Program-made: the position numbers and the translations under genes
Shown here: piece after piece, positions 56,985-64,000 of the stretch
Numbering within the stretch: the first letter of the stretch is position 1
How the letters are laid out: each line of letters begins with the position of its first letter
Assembly: GCF_030433855.1 (NCBI RefSeq)
Contig: NZ_JARUXC010000013.1
Coordinates: 47,813 to 111,812 of the forward strand
DNA: 64,000 nucleotides
Origin: Agreia sp. PsM10
GTDB lineage: Bacteria; Actinomycetota; Actinomycetes; Actinomycetales; Microbacteriaceae
Direction: 5' to 3'
The notes under the pieces: generated by a model
What the model was told of the DNA's origin: nothing
The model's input: the letters and a program-made list of their open reading frames with translations, nothing else
The model's database searches: none

Positions 56985-57953
56985 TTAGATATCAGGAGGC
57001 AACAGGGCCAATATGGCGGGCGGGCCCAACACCGGGCCGGTCTCAAGGCGACCGTTCAAGCCCAGCACGACGGCACTAGGGGTGCCCACGATTCCAAGCT
57101 TCTCCTGTGCTGCAATGACCGCGAACACGCTCACACTCTGGAGACCGGGGTGATCTACCTCGAACACGCTGTGGGCTGTACCAACGACTGCGAAGATCAC
57201 TCCGATCCGCGCGTCCATAGACAGTGCGAATGGCGTCAACTTGCGGATCACCTCGTCGCACGAGGAGCATCCCGATCTGACGAACACCACGAGCTGAGGC
57301 CGCAACGCGGAAAGGTCCTCGAGTCGGAACACGGCGCCTGTTGACGTCACGACCTCGGCTGGTGGTATTCGCCCATCCGCGGGGCTGGAAGCTGGGACAC
57401 CGGCGGTGGCGGACATCCGGCCTACCCCCGCGATGGTGCGGGAGTACAGTCTGCCGACGTAGAGGGTTGTCGCCAGAACCAGCACGATGGCCCATCCCCT
57501 GTCCGAGGGCGAGAACTTCATCAGCACCGATCTCACGCTGTCGATGCCGAAGCACGCACCCATGAAGCTGACGCTGGCAATCACGAAGAAGAAGAGATTC
57601 CGCCATACCAGGGTCCATCCGATGGGACTGTTTATGGCCGCTCCGAAGCATCCGCAATCAAACTCGTCTCCGCGATTCACGGCTCGAAGGACGAGCAGCA
57701 CGTATGCCGCCATGAGGAGCTCGGCCGCGGCGGACGCCGCAAGGTAGGCGGGGCCTTCGGCGAACAGCAGGCCGAACGCCAGCAGCAGCTCGAAGGCAGG
57801 GAAAGCCGCGGCCAGGGGAGCGCGCATGAGGAATGCGGGAAGCCTGAAGTGTTCGAACGACGTCAGCGTCGCCTGGACGTTGCCGATCTTGGTGAGCCCG
57901 CCGAGAAGCAGAATGACGGTGGTGAAGATCGGAAAGACGATCACCATGGTCAT
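56985..57953 (-). CDS. MauE/DoxX-like membrane protein fused to a thioredoxin-like CxxC domain
   Basis: A protein of 322 aa. Residues 1–165 hold four or five membrane helices with GGLTKI near the start and the MauE signature DCGCFG, whose two cysteines may exchange disulfides. Residues 205–320 form a thioredoxin-like domain (VVFVRSGCSSCDEVIRKL, then GIVGTPSAVVL with the cis-Pro). This organisation suggests electron transfer across the membrane to extracytoplasmic disulfides. The ATG overlaps the stop of the AraC gene by four bases (ATGA). Confidence 0.82.
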   Translation of the reverse strand: MTMVIVFPIFTTVILLLGGLTKIGNVQATLTSFEHFRLPAFLMRAPLAAAFPAFELLLAFGLLFAEGPAYLAASAAAELLMAAYVLLVLRAVNRGDEFDCGCFGAAINSPIGWTLVWRNLFFFVIASVSFMGACFGIDSVRSVLMKFSPSDRGWAIVLVLATTLYVGRLYSRTIAGVGRMSATAGVPASSPADGRIPPAEVVTSTGAVFRLEDLSALRPQLVVFVRSGCSSCDEVIRKLTPFALSMDARIGVIFAVVGTAHSVFEVDHPGLQSVSVFAVIAAQEKLGIVGTPSAVVLGLNGRLETGPVLGPPAILALLPPDI

Positions 57954-58879
57954 GTGGTGTCGACCAATCGCAACGCCTCCCGCATGGATCGTGTGCTGCT
58001 GAATCCGGCGGAGCGAGCCACGACCGCCAGGTCGGATCGCGACGACCCGGTCACGGACCGGAGCTTCTGTTGCGCGAGCCGCGCCCGTGCAACTCGAATC
58101 TCCACCAGCGGAGAGGTGCCAGCGACTGCGAAGACTCGCTGCAGTTGTCGCACCGAGAGTTTGAGCTCGTCAGCGATCGATGCAACGGTCAGGGTCGATT
58201 GGCCTGCGCCCGACTCGATGATCTCGAGCGCCCTGTTGTAGAGGCGCTCGTTGGGCGGTATGTTCGCTAAATCCTGGTAATTCTCGTTCGCTCGCAACGC
58301 GGCGAGAGTCAGATGCTCGAACGAGTTCCTCAGTGAGATGCCTGCGATGCCAGCCGGCACCAGATTGATGCCTAGCGCAGCGTTCGCCGCCGCGACGAGA
58401 AGTTTCAGATAAGGCGAGGCGCCCAAGACCTGGCCTAGGGCCGGGTCGGGCTCGAGCGAGTAACCGATCGAGAACGAGTCGTCGAGCAGAACCTCGATGC
58501 GCGCCGACGGCTCATTGCACTCAATTGTGTAGTCGGGTGATTTGGGGAGAAGTATCGCCTCGTTGGTGCTTGCTGTCAGCTCGCGTGCGCCGTCGCGAAC
58601 TGTGATGGTGCCTTCGATAGCGATGAGCAGCGAGAGAAGATGAGCATCGTCGTTCTGGGTGCTCCCCCTGCGGTAGAGGGTGGCCGATGTGTGCCAGATT
58701 CGCGCCAAGCCGAAACTGTCGACCACGACCGAGTCGGCAAACAGTCGGAATGAGCCTGGGGAGTCTGTTTTGTACCCTCTCGTCTGCATCCACTGTCGGG
58801 CCGGCAAGTCGGCCAGTGCCACGCCGTAGTCCACCAACGATGTGCCCGAGTTGCGAACGGGCGCTCCGCGTTGCATCAT
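57950..58879 (-). CDS. AraC/XylS-family transcriptional regulator
   Basis: A protein of 309 aa. The N-terminal cupin-like sensor region is followed by two HTH segments (LTVASIADELKLSVRQLQRVFAVAGTSP and SDLAVVARSAGFSSTRSMREAL). GGGAGG lies four bases before ATG 58879 and seven before the adjacent ATG 58876, so either may start it. It is translationally coupled to the MauE gene, an unusual one-transcript pairing of regulator and membrane enzyme. The sensor domain (W-Q-T/R-RG) is alike in the AraC regulator at 62.3 kb, so they are paralogues. Confidence 0.88.
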   Translation of the reverse strand: MMQRGAPVRNSGTSLVDYGVALADLPARQWMQTRGYKTDSPGSFRLFADSVVVDSFGLARIWHTSATLYRRGSTQNDDAHLLSLLIAIEGTITVRDGARELTASTNEAILLPKSPDYTIECNEPSARIEVLLDDSFSIGYSLEPDPALGQVLGASPYLKLLVAAANAALGINLVPAGIAGISLRNSFEHLTLAALRANENYQDLANIPPNERLYNRALEIIESGAGQSTLTVASIADELKLSVRQLQRVFAVAGTSPLVEIRVARARLAQQKLRSVTGSSRSDLAVVARSAGFSSTRSMREALRLVDTT

Positions 58880-59033
58880 GTTTCCTCCCGAAGACTGGCT
58901 CAAAAAATGCCTTGAATAAAACAACACGAGTTATATGAGACTGTATGCGTTTTCGAGATGCTTTGGTAGAAGGGCGACGGCATGGCGCAATGAGATTCTG
59001 GCGATCTCGGTCATGTGTGAACTCTTTCGTCGG

Positions 59034-59366
59034 TCAGTCGGGTGCCGACAAGGTGCCACCGTAGCTGGAGATGAGCTTCAACGTGAATAGGGCGGTGGCG
59101 ATAATAACGATGGCGTAGGAGATGCTGAGAATGGCGATAATCTGGGCGCGCCCTCGCCCGCCACGTCGATCAATGCGCCCCAGGGCGATCCAGCCGAAAA
59201 CGATGCCGCCAAGGGGCCCCGAAACGAACCATGCGATTATGGTGATCACGGCCAGTGGATTCCACTGATCTTTCTCGAGTCGACCGGGTCGCACCGTGGG
59301 TACGCGGGGCGGAGAATGGCGAGTGAGTGCCTCAATGGGCTCTGTGTTGTCGCGCTCGTAGCTCAC
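59034..59366 (-). CDS. DUF4190-type small membrane protein
   Basis: A protein of 110 aa. A polar, Arg/Pro-rich N-terminus (35 residues) precedes two membrane helices (about 39–60 and 75–98). The helices are separated by the DUF4190 pattern GWIALGRIDRRGGRGRA. The function is unknown. GTG start with GAAGG upstream. It is divergent from the HprK-like gene. Confidence 0.8.
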   Translation of the reverse strand: MSYERDNTEPIEALTRHSPPRVPTVRPGRLEKDQWNPLAVITIIAWFVSGPLGGIVFGWIALGRIDRRGGRGRAQIIAILSISYAIVIIATALFTLKLISSYGGTLSAPD

Positions 59367-59470
59367 ATCAAACCTTCTAGGAACCCCGCCTGCTCAAAAT
59401 AAACAAGAGCAACTGTACAATACAGAACGTATCAGAGATACTCTGCTCTATTAGGAGACTAGGAGAATTC

Positions 59471-60259
59471 GTGATCGTTCTGCAGGCGATGGAGACGAGG
59501 GTCGGTCTGGTCGTTGTCGGTGCGCGTTCTTCCGACGTCGTGGGGATCATCGAGGAGGCCTGGCGCTGGTGTCTCGTGGATGCCGTCGGTGAGGCTCCTG
59601 ACGTTGTCCTGACGGTCGGAATCGGGGTCGAGTCCGATTTTCCCGACGAGCCAGGTGTGGTCGTGCGACAAACTGTGCCCGATTTGATGGCGGCGCTCAC
59701 TCCTCGCGTGACGATTGAGGCGATCAATGCTCAGGCGGGGCACCTGTTGATGCTCCACGCCTGCGGCCTCGCGCATCCTGAGACCGGGGCGGTCGTGGCG
59801 CTTGTGGGTCGATCGGGTATGGGAAAGACGACCCTCGCGGGTGTGTTGGGAAAGACCATGGCCTACGTCAGCGACGAGACCGTTGGCATCCGCTCTGACT
59901 TCACTGTCGCGCCGTTCCCGAAGCCGTTGTCGCTCAAGCGCCCGGCGCCCGATATGACCAAAGACCAGAAGTCCCCGCTCTCGCTCAAGCTTCAGGCCGC
60001 CGCCGTGCCTCTCTGGCTCGGCTCCGTTGTGCTCCTGCGCCGAGACTCATCGCTCTCGACGCCCCCGAGAATCGACACCGTTCCTCTCTTGCAAGGGGTC
60101 ATGGAGTTGACTCCGGAGATCTCGCATCTGCCGCAGTTCGACCTTCCCCTTCAGATACTCAACGCATTGGCCTCGCGCGTCGATGGAATCAAGCAGCTGA
60201 GCTATCGTGAAGCCTCATCCGCTGCGCCGCTGGTCAGAGAATTGGTCGGGTTCAGTTGA
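59471..60259 (+). CDS. HprK-related P-loop protein
   Basis: A protein of 262 aa. The C-terminal half has Walker A GRSGMGKTT at 113–121, preceded by the HprK-like strand AVVAL and the HACGLAH segment. YVSDETVGI follows, which matches the Walker-B-like DE of HPr kinases. It lacks the HPr kinase N-terminal domain and there is no PTS gene nearby, so HPr is not the expected target. Such HprK-related proteins occur with PqqD-like partners in predicted peptide- or glycan-modification systems. GTG start after AGGAG. Confidence 0.8.
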   Translation: MIVLQAMETRVGLVVVGARSSDVVGIIEEAWRWCLVDAVGEAPDVVLTVGIGVESDFPDEPGVVVRQTVPDLMAALTPRVTIEAINAQAGHLLMLHACGLAHPETGAVVALVGRSGMGKTTLAGVLGKTMAYVSDETVGIRSDFTVAPFPKPLSLKRPAPDMTKDQKSPLSLKLQAAAVPLWLGSVVLLRRDSSLSTPPRIDTVPLLQGVMELTPEISHLPQFDLPLQILNALASRVDGIKQLSYREASSAAPLVRELVGFS

Positions 60260-60573
60260 TGCGTGTCAGGGCGGTTGTGGCGACAGATGTGCTGGTAGAT
60301 GGTGCCGACGCCATCGTTATGGTGGGTGATCGGCTCACCCTCGTATCGGGTATTGCTGTGGAGCTGCTGAATTTTCTCAGTGAATGGCGGTCGTTCGACG
60401 AGGTGGTGAGCGCGATCGTTGACACTTTCGGGCAGCCAGACGGCAATGCCGATGTTCTGGTCGACAACGCGCTCATAGAACTGCACGACGCCGGACTGAT
60501 TATCGTGGAGACAAAGTCGGTCAGACCTCTGAGGCTTGACGCGTACTTTCCACAAGTTGCCAGCCAGCTCTGA
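60259..60573 (+). CDS. PqqD-family protein
   Basis: A protein of 104 aa. It has the PqqD fold pattern: a VLVDG–IVMVGDRLTLVSGIAVELLNFL core (start strand plus helix), SFDEVVSAIVDTFG, and the winged end LIELHDAGLI. PqqD domains carry peptide precursors to modifying enzymes. ATG 60259 overlaps the HprK-like stop by one base, so the two are produced together. No radical SAM enzyme or precursor peptide was found in the vicinity. galU begins 43 bases downstream. Confidence 0.83.
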   Translation: MRVRAVVATDVLVDGADAIVMVGDRLTLVSGIAVELLNFLSEWRSFDEVVSAIVDTFGQPDGNADVLVDNALIELHDAGLIIVETKSVRPLRLDAYFPQVASQL

Positions 60574-60616
60574 CGTGGTCGACAAGCCCCAGAACTTCGT
60601 GTTAGAAAGCGTGATT

Positions 60617-61561
60617 GTGTCAACCACAGACAAGACCACCGCCCTCGGCGGAGAACCGCAGTCGACCCCTCGCATCACTCGCGTGATGAAGGCTGTTCTT
60701 CCCGCTGCCGGATTGGGAACACGATTCCTGCCCGCGACCAAGGCGCTGCCGAAGGAGATGCTCCCCGTCGTCGACAAACCGGCGATCCAGTACGTCGTTG
60801 AAGAAGCCGTGAAGGCAGGGCTCGACGACATCTTGGTTGTCACAGGCCGTAACAAGCATGCGCTGGCCAACCACTTCGATCGTGTCACCGAGCTCGAGGC
60901 GACTCTCGAGTCGAAGGGTGACGGCAACAAGCTGCGCATGGTCAACGAGGCCACCGCGCTCGCTGAGATGCACTACGTGCGGCAGGGCGATCCTCGGGGG
61001 CTGGGCCATGCCGTGGCGCGCGCACGCATGCACGTCGGGCACCAGCCGTTCGCTGTTCTCCTCGGCGACGATCTGATCGATGCTCGCGACGAACTCCTTT
61101 CGCGCATGATCGAGGTCGCAGAAGAACGCGCCGCGACCGTAGTCGCGCTCCTCGAGGTCGACCCGTCTGTCGTTCACCTCTACGGTGTCGCGTCGATCGA
61201 GACTATAGACGAAGACGATGTCGTGCGGGTCACCGGCCTTGTCGAGAAGCCATCCGTTGAGGATGCGCCGTCGAACTACGCCGTCATCGGCCGTTACGTG
61301 CTGCAGCCCGAGATCTTCGATGTGCTGGAAAAGACCGAGCCAGGCAAGAATAACGAGATCCAGCTCACCGACGCACTCGAGACCCTCGCGGCCGACACCT
61401 CGATTGCCGGCGGCGTCTACGGTGTCGTCTTCCGAGGTCGCCGCTACGATACGGGTGACAAACTCGACTACATCAAGGCCATCGTGCAGCTCGCGAGTGA
61501 TCGCGAAGACCTGGGTGCAGATCTCCGCCCCTGGCTCAAGAAATACGTCCAGGGCCTCTGA
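60617..61561 (+). CDS. galU: UTP–glucose-1-phosphate uridylyltransferase
   Basis: It makes UDP-glucose, the donor for polysaccharide and glycolipid synthesis. The 314-aa protein has the nucleotide-binding AVLPAAGLGTRFLPATKALPKEMLPVVDKP, LGDD for metal binding, and VEKPSVEDAPSNYAVIGRY. Several starts are possible. GTG 60617 is preferred because AGAAAG lies at good spacing, while the upstream TTG at 60536 lies inside the PqqD gene. Co-orientation with the HprK/PqqD pair suggests a common operon. Confidence 0.93.
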   Translation: MSTTDKTTALGGEPQSTPRITRVMKAVLPAAGLGTRFLPATKALPKEMLPVVDKPAIQYVVEEAVKAGLDDILVVTGRNKHALANHFDRVTELEATLESKGDGNKLRMVNEATALAEMHYVRQGDPRGLGHAVARARMHVGHQPFAVLLGDDLIDARDELLSRMIEVAEERAATVVALLEVDPSVVHLYGVASIETIDEDDVVRVTGLVEKPSVEDAPSNYAVIGRYVLQPEIFDVLEKTEPGKNNEIQLTDALETLAADTSIAGGVYGVVFRGRRYDTGDKLDYIKAIVQLASDREDLGADLRPWLKKYVQGL

Positions 61562-61757
61562 GAACGACAGATGCCAGGCCCTGCATATTCGAGACGGTGA
61601 GTCGAGCGTTAAGCGCGAAGCCGGCAGGGTTGAGCGCGAATGCGACTGATTCGCCTATCTGATTTGTTTTCGGTCCATCGCTAGAGAAAATGTTCCTCTC
61701 GGCCGCACATTTGAACACAATGTGGCATATCTATCAAATAGAAGAGGAAAACAAGCC

Positions 61758-62335
61758 ATGCCGTAAACGGTGACGACGACAACACGCTGAACAAACCCTC
61801 CTGGGCGCACCCCCGCCGAACGCCGCAGCCTCGTCCAAGGTGCCGCCTGGGCCATCCCCTTTGTCGCGGTCGCTGTCGGTGCATCCTTTGCTGCGGCATC
61901 GCCCGCGCCGACCCTCGCCTTCGCGAAGGGGCCTTAGGACGTAGCCGCGTGCGGAACCCTGACGGATGTCACCCTTCTTCTGTCGACCAACGGCACAACG
62001 CCCGACCCCGGCAAAGTGATCACCGTCACGGCAAGCGGTGATGCGAAAACGGCGATCACCGGTTCCCCGAACAACACATTCCCGGACGTACCTCAAGGGA
62101 CCGAAGCAGTGGGCTGAGCCCCTTACCTTACGCAGGATGGACAGCTCTGGTACGGAAACAACGCAAATGTCGCCAACGGCGTTACGTCCGCAGTGGCGCA
62201 ACGCTCAGGTCAAGGTGATTCTGTCGCGTATATGGCGAACGGAGTTGCTGCGGTGGCCGTTGCTGGGTGTTTTCAAGCACCTTCAGCGCGGTTTCATCAG
62301 ATGCGGTGGCCGGTCCGATTCGTCGGGCTGGACAC
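61758..62335 (+). pseudogene. Decayed copy of the RR-signal surface protein gene
   Basis: One frame, starting at ATG 61758, encodes a protein like that at 63466 but carries four nonsense codons: TAA 61764, TGA 61788, TAG 61935 and TGA 62115. Between them it reads RRSLVQGAAWAIPFVAVAVG (RR signal peptide), then AAASPAPTLAFAKGP, and after the TAG DVAACGTLTDVTLLL. The intact copy has AAASPSPTLAFTNGPYDVAACGTLKDVTLLL. Farther on, DGQLWYGNNANVANGVTSAVAQ is a repeat-like surface domain segment. The frame is lost near 62280–62335. Confidence 0.85.
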
Positions 62336-62343
62336 GCAGCTGT

Positions 62344-63228
62344 TCAAATGCGGTCTCGCCGGAGTGCGTCTTTCATGACGCGGACGGATGGGAATCCTGC
62401 GCGGTGGGCGATTGAGTTGAGTTCGTCGAGCATGGAGACCTGGCGTCCGGCTAGGAGGTCGCGGGCGATGGTCGCTCGTCGTTGTCTGAGGAAGGTGAGT
62501 GGGGTTGTGCCTGCTCGCCGGAAAACGCGTTGCAGATGGGATTTGGAGATACTGAGCTCGTTCGCGATCGCATCCAGTGTTAGCTGGGGGTCGGTTGCCT
62601 GCGTCGAAATCAGATGGATCGCGCGTTGATAGAGCTGTCTTTCGCCTGATGATCCGAGTGAGGATCTCTGCTCGTTGCTGCCGATGAGGAGTGCGATCGT
62701 GGTGTACTCGATTGACAGTTTTACGTACGCGAACTCGTCTGTAGACGGTTCGATGTCAGAGTTCAGCGTCGATGTGATCTGGCTTGCGAGCATCTCTCGC
62801 AGCGAGGGCCGCGATTGGAACACCGCCTGGTTTTGGTCAAGAGTCCACGCGAACTGGCGCGGGACGCTCCTGGTCTCGATCTGCATCAGGGCAATAGGTG
62901 TGTGCGACTCGAACTCGATCGCTTCGCCGTGGTCGCGTCGCACCGCATATCCGCCGTGCAGCCGGCTTTCCTGATTGCCGAATCTGATCATCGCGTCTCC
63001 CTCTATTACGAGGGTGAGTTGAGTGGTGCTGTGTGCCACGGGAGACCAACTTCCGAAGGCTGCGGACATCCATTGCCTTCGTACTACGAATCCGCCTCGA
63101 CGCACTTCGTCGGCATAGAGCTGGAGGGGACCGGTTCCGCCCGGAAATGCCCAGCCCCTTCTCTGCAGCCAGGTGGTGGCGTCAGCTCCTGTGAGGGCGA
63201 CATGTCGTTCAGTCCCTAAGGGATTCAC
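62344..63228 (-). CDS. AraC/XylS-family transcriptional regulator
   Basis: A protein of 294 aa. The sensor half begins with TWLQRRGWAFPGGTGPLQLYADEVRRG, similar to the AraC regulator at 57.9 kb. The two HTH segments are LTLDAIANELSISKSHLQRVFRRAGTTP and LNSIAHRAGFPSVRVMKDAL. GTG start with AAGG upstream. It lies between the decayed and intact copies of the surface-protein gene and may control the intact one across the 237-base AT-rich promoter region. Confidence 0.88.
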   Translation of the reverse strand: MNPLGTERHVALTGADATTWLQRRGWAFPGGTGPLQLYADEVRRGGFVVRRQWMSAAFGSWSPVAHSTTQLTLVIEGDAMIRFGNQESRLHGGYAVRRDHGEAIEFESHTPIALMQIETRSVPRQFAWTLDQNQAVFQSRPSLREMLASQITSTLNSDIEPSTDEFAYVKLSIEYTTIALLIGSNEQRSSLGSSGERQLYQRAIHLISTQATDPQLTLDAIANELSISKSHLQRVFRRAGTTPLTFLRQRRATIARDLLAGRQVSMLDELNSIAHRAGFPSVRVMKDALRRDRI

Positions 63229-63465
63229 CGAACCGCCTTGATGGATTAGTGGTGTCGCATTTAAGTCACCTTATGTCGTATGTGAGATATTGCATCAATA
63301 CAAGCAGAATCCAACGTTGCGTACCGCGCATAAAGAACAAAAAACGTCAGACGCGCATAACCCGTACGTCAAACGCTTACATCGGACGCAAAACCAGAAT
63401 TGTCGCCGCGAAATCTCGAGACTCATGTTCGTCATCAGAACTTCAACGACGTTAGGAATCCTCGA

Positions 63466-64000
63466 ATGATCAACAACGACACGCCCGAGACGGGCGCGAT
63501 TCACACTGGAGCGGACGGCATCCAGCGCCGCACGATCATCGCCGGGGCGGCCTGGACCATCCCCGTTGTCGCGGTCGCCGTCGGCGCACCCCTCGCCGCC
63601 GCGTCGCCCTCGCCGACCCTCGCCTTCACGAACGGGCCCTACGACGTAGCCGCGTGTGGAACATTGAAGGACGTCACCCTTCTTCTCACCGCGAACGGCA
63701 CGACACCCGACCCCGGCAAGATCGTGACGGTCACCCTGCCATCCGGGCTCACATGGTCAGACGGAACAACAAACCCCAAAGTCCTCACCACTGATGCCAA
63801 TGGCAACATCACCCTTTCGGGGATCAAGGCCAAGGGCGCCGCCGGCAACGTCTCCATCGCAGCAACCAGCAGCACCGGACCCCAGACCTCCGCCGTCGTT
63901 ACCGTCACGGCCGCGACAAGCAACGCATATAACGCAACCGATAAATCTGCCGGGGTGCTTCGGCCGAACGTTCCGGCGAACTCCACGCCCATTGGAAACG
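63466..64000 (+). CDS. Surface/secreted protein with RR (Tat-like) signal peptide, 3' end missing
   Basis: The open frame runs to the window end with 178 residues visible. IQRRTIIAGAAWTIPVVAVAVG followed by APLAAA is a twin-arginine-type signal peptide, cut after AAA. The mature part (LAFTNGPYDVAACGTLKDVTLLL…VTVTLPSGLTWSDGTT…) is Thr/Ser/Gly-rich and β-like, as in bacterial immunoglobulin-like surface proteins. AGGAA lies before the ATG. A decayed paralogue lies 1.7 kb upstream. Export by the tatA-C-B system at 55 kb is plausible but not shown. RR is not followed by the ideal FLK. Confidence 0.85.
   Translation, partial: MINNDTPETGAIHTGADGIQRRTIIAGAAWTIPVVAVAVGAPLAAASPSPTLAFTNGPYDVAACGTLKDVTLLLTANGTTPDPGKIVTVTLPSGLTWSDGTTNPKVLTTDANGNITLSGIKAKGAAGNVSIAATSSTGPQTSAVVTVTAATSNAYNATDKSAGVLRPNVPANSTPIGN

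Noticed and set aside
47266..64000. Prophage or integrative element in the accessory part
   Set aside because: No integrase, structural phage gene, transposase or attachment-site duplication is visible.

Overview
This window is GC-rich chromosomal DNA from a high-GC Gram-positive bacterium. The most likely source is the family Microbacteriaceae (Actinobacteria). The support is the actinobacterial cluster phosphatase–DUF3090–SCO1664, the order ftsH–folE–folP–folB–folK–DUF3180–PH–PH–DUF2520–panC–lysS–clpC, many GTG starts, frequent 4-nt ATGA/GTGA overlaps, and many leaderless-type promoters. The genus cannot be fixed from sequence alone. No IS element, prophage or CRISPR array was seen.

Bases 1–32.5 kb are core genome. 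A Clp-family ATPase cut by the window edge is followed by the phosphatase–DUF3090–SCO1664 cluster, three tRNA genes (Phe, Asp, Glu), a secreted M23 peptidase, ppa and a long forward block. That block runs tilS, hpt, ftsH, the folate operon, two PH-domain membrane proteins, a DUF2520 dehydrogenase, panC, lysS, two very small membrane proteins and cardiolipin synthase. After pirin and SDR genes comes clpC behind a good match to a ClgR operator, then pnuC, an ArgA-like acetyltransferase, a NUDIX hydrolase, and an aldehyde-detoxification group (GAF regulator, aldehyde dehydrogenase, DUF779).

Bases 32.5–47.3 kb are semi-variable. They hold a five-gene reverse-strand operon with a PaaK/F390-synthetase-like adenylating enzyme, an esterase, radA, a putative Fe(II) oxygenase and tRNA-Ser. 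They also hold a convergent pair: an MprF-like DUF2156 membrane protein and an AlaRS-like protein that lacks the editing and C-terminal domains. The pair suggests aminoacylation of membrane lipids.

Bases 47.3–64 kb look accessory. They contain palindromic repeats, an unrecognised three- or four-gene module (glycine-zipper membrane proteins around a possible PD-(D/E)xK nuclease), a decayed multi-pass membrane acyltransferase-like gene and a zeta-toxin-like pair with a broken Walker A motif. They also contain a Wzz/tyrosine autokinase, a tatA-tatC-tatB operon, TetR and two related AraC regulators, a MauE/thioredoxin-like protein, an HprK-like/PqqD-like pair next to galU, and two paralogous genes for surface proteins with RR signal peptides. 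One of these two has decayed through four in-frame stops; the other runs off the window end. The theme is cell envelope, secretion and conflict systems.
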